64,000 bases of DNA from Mycteria americana (Eukaryota > Chordata > Aves > Ciconiiformes > Ciconiidae), in NCBI RefSeq assembly GCF_035582795.1, contig NC_134370.1:39233501-39297500 (forward strand), given 5' to 3'. The notes under the pieces are model-generated. The model worked only from the letters and a program-made list of their open reading frames with translations. It had not been told where the DNA came from and did no database searches. This document shows positions 12,601 to 45,950 of the stretch, in pieces. The position numbers and the translations under genes are program-made. How positions within the stretch are numbered: position 1 is the first letter of the stretch; each line of letters opens with the position of its first letter.

Positions 12601-13725
12601 ATGTGCCCAGGAATAGAATTGCTGGATGTATAAATCAACATGAAACGGTTGCCTGTATCTATCTGTAAGGGCCTTCTAGAAACTGCTGGCAAATCTTGAG
12701 TTGCTTCAGGCACTTCATGCCTCAGAGGAGCCTAATTCAAGATTTCCTTTCTTCTCAGCTCCTACACACCAGATGGATTTAGTGAGGAATGAAGACTTGC
12801 ATCCATTCAGTTCATGTCTTCCTGACATAGCACTTCAGTGCACTGGGTTGCAGTCCTGGAAAATAACATTAAAAAAATTAGCTGTATTGTTAGAAGCAAT
12901 GGGGGCAGATTTCTTGTATTCTGGAGACAGACCCTTTTGGCAGACTGTCTGCATTGTGGGATGCGTTCAACAAAGGAGTCGGGTAAAGATCTTTCCTCAT
13001 GTTTCTGAGAGCCTTTCTGCAGAAGAATGGCATAAGCAGAAAAAGCAGAGCCACCACATTCTTTTTCACTGCCCCATGTCATTCTCTGTTTATTCCTAGG
13101 CTCTGGAAATGACAGTGTAGGATATCCAGGGCAAGATGTGTTCTCCTCCTGCCTTGGAGAAGGAGCTGCACAAGCAGTAGAGGGAGGTCAGGGCTAGGCT
13201 CTCTTGGTTTCGTGAGAAAACCCAGAAAGACCTCTGCGTTTTCTCATGCTGTATTGAATACAGATACCCTTGGCTGACTGTATTTTCATGGAGCTTTTCT
13301 TCTAGAATCAACTGTTCCCATTAATCTAGTTTGATTTGGTTTTGTAGCTTGTTTTTTGGGTTTTTTAAAAAGTTCCAGTGAGTTTACAGGGATCAAATAT
13401 TCCGTACCATATTCCTTTTGGCTGCATGTAGAAAAGTTCAGAGAAGTACAGGGCAAATGTCTTTCAGTAAGTGCCAAGAATGTTTTTTCCAAATATGAGC
13501 CTGTGACTTTGTTTTAATTTTTGAACGCTTCCCTTCTGGACAGGAAAAACAAGGAAATACAGAAAAGTTTTCCATTCTGTAAAGAGGAATAGTACTGGGG
13601 AAAGTGTATTGGGAGCTTATTCTGTATAATGTGTCTTTTACTTTTAGGCAGAATTGGACCTTAAGAGGCTTCGAGACCCACTGCAGGTTCACCTGCCCAT
13701 CCAGCAAATTGATGAAAAAGACTGA
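583..13725 (+). CDS. MCU: MCU, mitochondrial calcium uniporter pore-forming subunit (spliced CDS, 5'-partial)
   Basis: Pore subunit of the inner-membrane Ca2+ uniporter, which carries Ca2+ into the matrix with MICU1/MICU2 and EMRE. Join 583-652, 4798-4968, 5804-5908, 9160-9320, 9810-10013, 12329-12445, 13648-13725; all introns are GT-AG and the phases join into 301 codons plus TGA. Counting from the first visible residue, 25-115 is the matrix N-terminal domain (ISDSVGVFL; Cys47 matches human Cys97), about 117-185 the first coiled coil, about 184-207 TM1, and 209-216 the SWDIMEPV selectivity-filter loop with D211 and E214. TM2 is about 215-235 and a C-terminal coiled coil follows. Filter residues match human 261-264 with an offset of 50, so only exon 1, with start codon and transit peptide, is missing. 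The filter, and near-identity to human MCU as I remember it, favour MCU over MCUB. OIT3 lies downstream on the same strand. Confidence 0.97.
3180..3500 (-). pseudogene. Possible decayed retrocopy of an unidentified gene
   Basis: On the minus strand, two adjacent frames read like natural protein. About 3500 to 3366 contains [13 protein letters not shown] and [11 protein letters not shown] before a stop. Then 3392-3186, in another frame, contains [20 protein letters not shown] and ends [13 protein letters not shown] before a stop. The balanced composition without low complexity, the frame change, and a run of T on the plus strand near 3001-3012 (a possible minus-strand poly-A remnant) suggest a processed pseudogene. 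I could not name a parent gene, and chance open frames remain possible. Confidence 0.25.
3804..3856. repeat. 28-bp perfect palindrome with a nearby 14-bp direct copy
   Basis: Positions 3829-3856 read identically on both strands; the centre is TTATATAA at 3839-3846. Its right arm (3843-3856) also occurs as a direct copy at 3804-3817. The AT-rich perfect dyad could extrude a cruciform or fold as an RNA hairpin. It is intronic and no function is evident. Confidence 0.85.
4798..4968 (+). CDS. MCU: MCU exon 3
   Basis: Encodes most of the matrix N-terminal domain, from [20 protein letters not shown] through [20 protein letters not shown] to [12 protein letters not shown]. The acceptor is TTTGTAG and the donor G|GTACCG. 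Phase 1 at both ends. It includes the Cys equivalent to human Cys97, which has been reported as redox-sensitive. Confidence 0.97.
4969..5803 (+). other. MCU: MCU intron 3
   Basis: An 835-bp intron between phase-1 junctions. The acceptor is a short pyrimidine tract ending CCTTACAG. Nothing else is recognised. Confidence 0.9.
5804..5908 (+). CDS. MCU: MCU exon 4
   Basis: Encodes [20 protein letters not shown] followed by [12 protein letters not shown], completing the matrix N-terminal domain. Human has GVRVAAS where this has GTRVASS. The donor is G|GTAAAC. Confidence 0.97.
5909..9159 (+). other. MCU: MCU intron 4
   Basis: A 3.25 kb AT-rich intron. The open frame at 6495-6830 has no recognisable homology and looks like chance. 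No transposon signature is seen. Confidence 0.85.
9160..9320 (+). CDS. MCU: MCU exon 5
   Basis: Encodes [20 protein letters not shown] and then a charged heptad-like stretch with [20 protein letters not shown], the first coiled coil preceding TM1. Starts with two bases that complete a split Glu codon and ends in phase 0 before GTGAGAAG. Confidence 0.97.
9321..9809 (+). other. MCU: MCU intron 5
   Basis: A 489-bp intron with acceptor TCCTCTGCAG. Nothing else is recognised. Confidence 0.9.
9810..10013 (+). CDS. MCU: MCU exon 6: both transmembrane helices and the selectivity filter
   Basis: The functional core of the channel. It encodes coiled-coil end [15 protein letters not shown]1 ([20 protein letters not shown]), the pore loop [11 protein letters not shown] and TM2 ([17 protein letters not shown]). 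The DIME signature lies at 9933-9944; its Asp and Glu rings coordinate Ca2+ in MCU structures. The Ser before WDIME corresponds to human Ser259, linked to Ru360 sensitivity. Phase 0 at both ends, so the exon is a symmetric cassette. Confidence 0.98.
10014..12328 (+). other. MCU: MCU intron 6
   Basis: A 2.3 kb intron. It contains a short (AC)n tract at about 10298-10312 and a solo LTR at about 11563-12172. The acceptor is CTTTTTAG. Open frames at 10429-10748 and 11005-11319 are not recognisable proteins. Confidence 0.85.
11563..12172 (+). mobile_element. Solo LTR of an avian endogenous retrovirus
   Basis: The block has the features of a solo LTR in sense orientation. The 5' part contains TCTGGCTGGGATGGAGTTAA at 11576-11595, which I recognise from memory as an abundant avian ERV LTR sequence. 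A TATA-like AATAAACTGG lies near 11860, a T-rich run at 12009-12025 precedes a poly-A signal ATTAAA at 12037-12042, and a U5-like segment ends in CA at 12171-12172. No retroviral coding sequence or second LTR is nearby, consistent with recombination to a solo LTR. The 5' boundary is approximate and no clear target-site duplication could be fixed. Confidence 0.75.
12329..12445 (+). CDS. MCU: MCU exon 7
   Basis: Encodes [20 protein letters not shown], then [19 protein letters not shown]: the matrix-facing segment after TM2 and the start of the C-terminal coiled coil. Phase 0 at both ends; donor GTAACA. Confidence 0.97.
12446..13647 (+). other. MCU: MCU intron 7
   Basis: A 1.2 kb intron with acceptor TACTTTTAG. 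Open frames on both strands at 12701-13100 are overlapping shadows without recognisable homology. Confidence 0.9.
13648..13725 (+). CDS. MCU: MCU exon 8, C-terminus and stop
   Basis: Encodes [20 protein letters not shown] then IDEKD and TGA at 13723-13725. Human ends in a closely similar way (QIGEKD as I recall it). Completes the C-terminal coiled coil. Confidence 0.97.
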   Translation, partial: AELDLKRLRDPLQVHLPIQQIDEKD

Positions 13726-15605
13726 TCAGCAAAGAAGCTCTGAACCCCGGCAAAAAACCTGTTCATAGCTCTTGCCTTTTTAATTAAAGCATTGCAGGTG
13801 GAAGCTGGGAGGTGGTGTGGGGGTGGAGGGTTTTTACCTTTAATCAAGACAAAGGACTGGGGGGCGGGGGGGAAGTCTCTTCAATTGAAGATGGGACATT
13901 GTGGAATGTTAGTTCTGAAAAGGGCTTGGCGAATAGTCACATTTAAAAACTGTCTGAATGGCAATTGTGTACAAATACAGGATTGGGGGGGTTCATGAAA
14001 AGAATGTAATGCTGGGGTGTAGGGGTATCTTCTTCCAGCTTTGCAGGGTCTGCCTCTTGATAAGACACCAGCAGCCTGCTTAGCTTTTTAAATTTTCCTT
14101 TACCTGATTCAGATTTCTCTTTCTCTCTCAAAAAAAAAAAAAAAGGAAAAAAAAAAAAGAACAAAGAATCGAAGCCACCTGGAGCTATGGCTGGTGATCA
14201 GAACTTGGGCTCCACCGCCATTAACACGCACACTTCTGATCAGACCTGGTCTCTTTTATAAAGTTACTACAAGACTGCTTTCTACTGGAAAACCGTGAGC
14301 TTCCCCTTCCCAGCCCACCCCATGTGCTCCATTGACTTCCTCCTTTGCTTATTTGTAGCACAGAATGGTTATAGTCAAGTGAGAGAAGGAACAAGTTTTC
14401 TTCTGGACATTTAATAATTGATATTTTGGATTATTCCATAATAACTATATAAACTTTGCGTCCCAATGCCCTTGAGCTCCTTCTAGAAATCAATGGCAGC
14501 ATTGCATGAGAGGTTTTTTATATACAGTCTAAAGGGAGGGAGATTCCTGTCTTCCTACCCCAAATCTGATAGCCACCTGGACTATGAAATTATGAAGGTT
14601 TAAAGGATTATGAAACTGTCGCAGAATCATGACTCCTGCTAAAATGAACAGTTTTGGAACATGGAATAGTTAAATGTGATATTTGATGCTTGCATAATGG
14701 TAAAAAAGGTCTTGTATATGGTCAAGCATTTTCCTTGCCCAGAGGCTTTTTGAAAGCCTGGGGCTCTTATAGTGCAAGACACAGAACTACTTCAGTTCTC
14801 TAGCACTTTCCCCTACTTAAGTAGCTTTAAATGAACTTTGAGCCCACAGGTCAGAATTTCTTAGGAGTGGCTAATGACATCTCTTGTTCTTAGCTAAAAG
14901 AAATAGAGGAAGGAAAGTCAACCCATTGCCCTGTCTTCTAGCCAAGGCTGGCTGATTTCTAAGCAGATAAACCATGTCTTCATTCAAAGCAGGTCAGTCT
15001 GTTTTAGCATCCTGCTGATAAATACTGTTGGAGACAGGATGAAGGTGGGAGAAGGGCACTAAGCTTTATATACAGAAAAGCTGGCTGCTTTTTTGATGTT
15101 TCACTACTACTCCTCACTGTGTCATGGAAAGAGGCTTCTGGTTTTTTGGAGAACCATGATTTAAAAAAAAAATAGGAAAGAAAAAATCAGTATTAACTAG
15201 ACGCCAGGTGCCTTGCAGATGTGGAAACACAGCAGGGATTGCTGCCTCTTCTCACTCAATGGCATGTTGGACTGAATGGGTGCATGTTTCTAGGTTGGTT
15301 TTTTCCCCCTTCCCCTTTTCCTCTGTCTTTCAATTTAATTACATTGTATGAATATTTTTTTAATCTGTTTTATCCTGTTTGTGTGGTGAGTTTTAAAGGG
15401 AAAAAAATGAACATGATCCTGTAGCTGAATCCTTGGTGTGTGTTTGGGATGAGGGAGGGAGCATGGAGAAAAGTCCTTCTTTAAAACAAACAAACAAAAA
15501 AACCACCAAAACCTGAACATGTGTAAAATCCTGTATCATTTATGAAATATGTATAAAAGAGCAATGTAATTCTGGAACAATAAATAACTACTCAATTTTT
15601 GAATC
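13726..15605 (+). other. MCU: MCU 3' UTR
   Basis: About 1.9 kb from the stop to just past the AATAAA at 15579-15584. An early ATTAAA at 13783-13788 could give a very short alternative 3' UTR. Contains G-rich stretches near 13800-13870 and an interrupted A-run at 14130-14158, a possible site of internal oligo-dT priming in cDNA libraries. Confidence 0.7.
15579..15584 (+). terminator. MCU: Polyadenylation signal AATAAA, MCU
   Basis: Canonical hexamer about 1.85 kb after the MCU stop, followed by a T-rich segment. The resulting 3' UTR length fits what I recall for mammalian MCU transcripts. Confidence 0.65.
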
Positions 15606-18600
15606 AGTGCTCTTGAATAATGTTATTTTCCCCAGCTGAGAAGAGAATATTGTATGTGTGGCAGCTGTCTCCTGAGTTTCCTCCATTTCTTTTTGTTTAG
15701 GTTGTTTCTTCTTGACCTTACATCACTGAGGGCACAGTGATGCAGATAATAGCTTTCCTGAGGAAGCTTGGATGGAGATCTTGCTGCCATGCCTAGCTGC
15801 ATAACACAGGGATCTCGGGAGCAGTTGAGGTGGTGAGGTAGAGATGTTTGGTCTAACAAAGATCTGCCTTTGTTTGACCAGCATAGTAGCTCCATGTGGA
15901 GCCTGACAAAATCTGGAAACATGTGGCAGGCTGCAGGATAAGAATACATATATGGGCGTGTAATGCCCAGCAACCTAAAAGGTACCAAGTGGTGTCAGTG
16001 TATTTCTATATTGCATTCAAGTGCTGTCTCAGAGGAAAACTGAAGTTTTAAGCTTCTGTTACTTTCTGGGCCTTTGAATCGCTGTGGTTTGATTTGTCAT
16101 GAATGTAGTTTGTTCATTAACTTTGCAAATCAGCAGACTGTACTTTGTCCTAACTTTATGGGATGTTAGGATGAGATGTTTGGTGCCAGAAGACTTTTTT
16201 TATCATGTCCATTGACTGTTTAAAAAAAAAAAATAAATCCATGATTGGCCAGTTCTTAAAAAGGCCAACTCTCCTGTGTTTTTTCAAGTCAGAGAGGAGG
16301 GGCTGGAAGCTGTTAGTCATTGTGACCTACCTTTAATCACTGTTGAAATTTAGTTCAGCAGTGCCAACAAACCCTCTTCTTCCAAGCAGCCCTTAGTCTG
16401 CCGCTGTGTATAGATGAGCTGCTGCCCTCCCTAGACAAATTGCTTGGAACAGTTGCAAAAGAAGTCATCCATTTTGGCATCCAGAAGAACTGAAGACTTT
16501 GACATCTAGCGCCACAACCCCTATTTTGAAAGCAAGAAAATGGTGTGACAAAGTTGTCCCTGCACATGCTTTAATGTTGTTCTACAGATGATGTGGGAAA
16601 AGGAGTAAAATAAGAGTCTACAATTGTACCCTGAAATACGGGCTGTCTGGTGGGTCTTGTTAGCCTGGAAGATTGCTGTCTCACTCCTCTCTGCACCACC
16701 AGTGCACACGTGGTCTCTGCCAGGGGTGGATGACATGCCACAAACCTGAAACTCAAATCTCTGTGCTCCTGCTTTTGTTGCCATTGAATGCTAACATTGA
16801 AGGGAAGGGAAGGGTGATGTTTGTTTGCTCTCCTGATATACACTGTTGTATATCAACATCAACAAACTTTCTTGCAATAGTTATTTCTAATTCCTGCCTA
16901 GGAGCCAGGCAGGTAGTAGGATCCTGTACCCCTGGCAGTACTTTAAGAGCAGGCAGTGCTGCCTGAATCTTAATGTAACACTGCATTCTGAAGACCCGGT
17001 GACGGATAAACAGCAGTGTGCGTTGCAGTGTTCAGATGCTGCTTTTTCCACCAATTTTGTTATTTATTTGCTTAACCTCTCTTCCCTCTCTGTGAGGGAG
17101 CTTTCAAATAAACATGTCAAGTTCAAAATTGTCTGGAGAAATGTATTAGGTTCCCTTTTTGCCATGCCTGTTGAGGCTCTACCTTGCAAACCTCTCTAGG
17201 GGAGGTGTTCATGGCTCCTTTTTCCTGAAGAGCAAAGAAGAAACCCTCCTTTTTTCTTTTTTTTTTTTCTTCTTCTGTAACCCTTCCTACCAGGCAGGCA
17301 GTGATGATGATCACCCTGCTGCAAGTTCTTACACTTCCATGTTGGCTGTAAGAGGGTTTGCATGATGCTCTGAAGCTGCTGTTGGCTGTCAGATCTTGGC
17401 GCTATGTCAGTCAAGTGAAGCTGGCCAAGTTGCCCTGTCATTCTGAGCCAGTGGAACAATTTCTTTGATCTCCTCTGTTTTTTGTGTGCAAACTGCTTTC
17501 CTCTGTGCCACATCGTATGACTTCATTTTCACATAGGAAGGAGTTTTTTATATCTTAAGTATTTTTCTACCTATCCCAAGAGATTCCTATTATTCCCCTT
17601 AAAAAAAACCCCAAACAACTCTTATTTCTGTACTAACACTAAAGGGGTGAGAAGTAAAATACAGGCATGGAAATTAAACTTGCAGTGTATCCAAGTCCTG
17701 AAGCATAGGAGAAGCTGGTGTACTGCTGTGTCATTGTGGCTCTGAACTTGTGAGAGATTGGTCCTACTCCTGTTTCTGCCTCTGACTAGTTTTGCAATTG
17801 TGGGTATGGTGTCTATGCCCTAATTCCTCCATCTAGAAATTGAAGATCATGGAAAATACACAGGGTTCTGTAGGACCCATGGAAGAACACTCTCAAAACA
17901 CCAAGTTCTGCATCACAGGGCTCCACTAAGGGAAAGGAAATAACTTGCTATTCTTCACTAGCAGTTACCTACTTGTTTGATTTTAATGGCGTCTTGGTGT
18001 TTTACTTGTTCTTGTGTTGAGTTTGCTCATACTTCACCAAACTCGTGTTCAATCCCTGATCTCAACGGCCCTTCCCATTGGCACTGTGTCCTGGGACAAG
18101 TTGTTTACAGAAACATAGGCCTATCTCTAAGTCCTTGACATTCGTGCAATCCATCTCAGCAGCCTGTCAAGGCTTACTGTGAACATACATCCTCAAATCA
18201 ATTGCAGACAGGGATCCTGTTGTGTGTGTCAGGTTCTCCTCTCTCTTAGTGGCAGGAAGTGCTGATTAGCTCTTCCGCTGCCTCCTTCTAGGCAGGCTGC
18301 AGGAGTTACTCCTGCACCAAGAGCTGTTCTTCACACACCTCACTTCCATCAAACACTGGTGTGTCTTGAGAGGTGGCTTTGACAAAGACAAGGCCGGCTT
18401 CAGCAAACACCAAAGCATCTTTATTCAGTAGTCTATTACAACGAGCTTGAGGCTTCCTAGCTTAGCCAATGCTTTGAACAATTTGAGTTCCTTATGTAAA
18501 GATGGTGAAGCCCTCCAAATCTCTGGGAGGGGTGAGAAGTGTGGCTGCCACCTGCAAAATTATCGTCCTTTCTTGCATTAAGACTAGATATAACCAGGCT

Positions 18601-21305
18601 TAGACAGAAGCAGGTTTAGAAGATCCCATCTCTTAGGTACCAAAACAAAATCCCAGCCCTCTATTTTGATATTGCCTTCTCTCTTCATATCTTTTAACCT
18701 GTACTGATGACTACTTTTAAGAAATACTAACTTGATCATGATTTTTCTTGCTTCTTGGGAGGTTGGGCTCACTCATCTTTGGATTGGGGAAGTAGAGGTC
18801 AGGAACAACAGATTTATTAGATCTGCATAGAGAGTGCAGGCCCTACAGCATCTACAGTACTCCATTGGAATTGTATCCTCTCTCCCAGAGGGTCTGTTTG
18901 CAGGAGGGTGTTTTGTTTGGGATTTTTCCCTTCCTTACCTCTCAGGAATAATTGTTCCAGCTCCCTGAGGCATAGATTTGCAGTGGCCTACTCTAATACA
19001 AGTACTATTGTTTGGGGGGGAACTGGAGCTATGTATGTCAGCTGAAATAACTTGCAAAGCAAAGAGGAAGTGCTAATAGAAGACTTGCCTCTGCTGGTGC
19101 TTCTTCCAGAAGACTGAGATGGTCTTTGTCTTTCCTGTGGATCCCAAAAATGTGTAGAGGCAGCACACTGAATCTTCTCCAGCTTTAGACTGTTTCCTTG
19201 AACTAGATATTATGGTGACTTAGGATAGTGTCACCTCTGGGAATGCTGGGGCATCTCCTGCTTTAATCTGTTTTGGAGAACTTGACAGGGCCTGTTTGTG
19301 ACACCTTTGAGGCTCAAAACTGCTATGATGCAGTTCATTTCCCTATGTTAATTGTCAGTTGTCAGTCACTTACATATAACTGTCAAAACATTACTAGTGT
19401 CAGGCCTAATATACCACCTACGAAGATAAAAGCAGCTGGTAACGAAATGGTTCAGAGAAGTACACGCACCTTTAACATAAGTAGAAAATTCAGTTCAAGC
19501 CTGTCAGTTTTATTTACCCAGGATCTTAAGTATGAATCAACTGCTCAATGAAAATGGCAAAATATAACGTCCTGTGGCTTGCTGTATTATTCTCCGTTCA
19601 ATTTTAGTTTCTCTTCTGGGAATTCACATAATCACCTTTTGAGGGTTATCTGCCTTGCTAGCTTTGCATAGTGAATTTGTTCTCCTTTCCTGTTGTTGAA
19701 AAAACTTTTCTGGTAGTGCACAGCTGTCAGCACAATATAGCCACAAAGATTTTTTTTTTTTTTTTTTTTTTGGTGGTGGTGGTAGCAATGACAGTCATTA
19801 TAAAGCTTCTTTTGTTGTTCCCTAGAGTCATTCACCACTGTAAAAGACTCTTCTGCTGGGGTGGAGCAGAGCAGCGTATTGCACTTCACTGCTAGGGGAA
19901 CACCCAGACAGAGAGAGGCCATTGAGAACTTCCTATAATGTACAATCCCTACAAAGCACGCAAATACCTAATTCCTTGTCTCATGCAAGCTCAATATGAA
20001 AATAATGTAGCTAATTATCTCCTACTGGGATTTGAAGCTAGCACATTAACCCTGACATTATTCCTTACACTAGCCTGCTGCAGAAATGTAGGGTGCAAAG
20101 GAAATGGGGAAATGCTTACACTTGCTTGATTGTGCAATTACTGTAGGCTTAGCTGTACACTCTTTGCTGATGGAGAGCTTTCTGCCTGCAGATGAGTTCT
20201 TGGAGAACTTATACGATCATAAGCGGGAGGGACCTGTAGATGTGTGTATGTATGTATATGTTATAAAGAGAGTTTTAAATCTATTCTCTATAATAAGAGC
20301 TACAGCTAGTGGGATGAGAGGGAAGATCCCTTTCTGCTTATTTATGTTGTTCTTGGTATCTCTCACTGCTAGCCGTGGTGCTTGGTTTGCTTTAGTAGAG
20401 AACAGATTTCAGTGTGCTACGTCTCATCTGTCACCAGAGCATGTGGTTATAACCTGCAACTCAACCTAGTTTGGTTTGAACCTGTAAGGCAGAGATTCTT
20501 AATTACTCAGTTTTGCGTGGAAGTTAATTTAGTACTGTTGGGTTTCTTGATTGTTGGTTTGGCTTTGGTTTTTTTTTTAAAAAACAGAGATCATAAAGAC
20601 TACTGGAGAAAAATGTCTTTATTTGCTTTGTTTGATAATCTCGCTGCAATGGTCAGGTTGTGTGACCAGGAGTGGAAAGGGTCTTTGTGTAGTACAGGAA
20701 CAGCTTATTTCCCTGTGGGACAGCAGTCTTTTGCTTTGACTGATGTTCCCATTGTAGCTCTGCTGTAAGCACTCATCTGCAATCTCTGCTCGGAAGGATC
20801 AGTTCTCCTCCTTTGGCCACTATTTCCTGCAGTTAAGACTCTCTAGCTGGTGTTTTCTGCCTGTGAGGAGCCATGAAGTTGTATGACTTGTGGAAGGAGC
20901 AGAGATAACAACAAGCACCCATCTGTTCTTCTTTTCCATCCCTTCGGGATGTCCGGGTGTCCCCTAGTTAGAAGAATTCTCCAGATAAGATAGTGGAGGT
21001 GTCACTGTGGGGCAGTCAGGCCAGAAAACAATAGCGGGTTGAGTCCAAAAAACAAGATTGATCAGTAAGTACATCTCTGTTGTCAATAAGGGGCAGAGCT
21101 GCTCTGCAAAGGTCAAGGCTGGAGCTGTACCCCACATCCCTTCAGCTTCTTCCTCTGATAAACTTCCAGGAGAGCTATCACACTTGGTCTTCAGAAAGCC
21201 TGAGGTCAGAAGCTCCACTGAGAAGGCGGCTGCAAGAGCCACAGCGTGTGCAAGGGCTTTCAAGCCTCTGTTACTTGAGTGGTAACTGTTCCTTGGCTGA
21301 GTGGG
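15606..21305. other. Intergenic region MCU-OIT3
   Basis: 5.7 kb without a recognisable gene. A further AATAAA lies near 17105-17110 and could serve a longer MCU transcript. There is a 22-T run at 19750-19771 followed by a short GGT repeat. Open frames such as 20104-20469, 20382-20768 and 20964-21413 (minus) are not recognisable proteins. The OIT3 promoter should lie in the last few hundred bases. Confidence 0.7.
21103..21115 (+). promoter_or_regulatory. Candidate HNF4/DR1-type site upstream of OIT3
   Basis: CAAAGGTCA at 21107-21115 is a perfect right half of a nuclear-receptor DR1 element; the left half (TCTGCA) is weak. It lies about 190 bp before the proposed OIT3 start codon. OIT3 is a liver-specific gene, so hepatic nuclear-receptor input is plausible, but a single half-site match is weak evidence. 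Confidence 0.3.
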
Positions 21306-45313
<24,008 letters not shown>

Positions 45314-45950
45314 CATCCACCCACTGGAACAGCTTCTCTGCCTGAGACCAACCTTTCCTTATCAATGCCTTCTTTCATGGTCATTTGAGAAACAAGAGGT
45401 ATTTGGTAAAGCCCCACTTGAACCTCAGGACTTGTTTCCTTAAATGCATGATGATTATTTGTGAAGTATGTTGGGCACATGAGGCAGCCCTCTGAGTGCA
45501 ACCTGGGCTGTGGAACAGTTTGGTTTTTACCTGTGTTTCTTCCCAACAACCCTTAGGTTGAAGGGACCCTATTGCTTGGCAGGCCCAAAGTGTTACCTGA
45601 CTTTGTCTTTCCCTACATCTGCCTGCAGGCTCCGCAGGACTGTTTGTCCTTGACTAAATAAATGGTATTCAAGCCCTTCTTCCATCAGACAATACAAATA
45701 GTATCGTAGCTGAACGTGTTCGCTATGCAGTTCTGTGAATGATGCTGAAGCTTTCGGATGTGCTGAGATTTTGGATGACCGTTAATAAAAACATGTATAA
45801 AAATATGTATCTTGTAATGTGTAAGTTCCTTGGAGCTACAAAACTGTTGTCATTACAGGTACCTAAAGCTCAGATCTATCACAAGCACATTTAAATATTA
45901 TTTTTAAATAGTACAAGGTATTTAATAAAACTTGATTTTTTTAGTGTCTT
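45314..45950 (+). other. OIT3: OIT3 3' UTR
   Basis: Extends to one of three poly-A signals: AATAAA at 45657-45662, 45784-45789 or 45924-45929. Which one is used cannot be told from sequence; alternative use is possible. Confidence 0.6.
45784..45789 (+). terminator. OIT3: Polyadenylation signal AATAAA, OIT3
   Basis: Middle of three AATAAA hexamers after the OIT3 stop, followed within 30 bases by TGT-rich sequence. The flanking hexamers at 45657 and 45924 are alternatives. Confidence 0.5.

Noticed and set aside
45545-45590. CR1-like words (AGGTTGAAGGGACCCT) in the OIT3 3' UTR
   Set aside because: Only a short resemblance to the avian CR1 3' region, with no neighbouring CR1 sequence or terminal octamer repeats.
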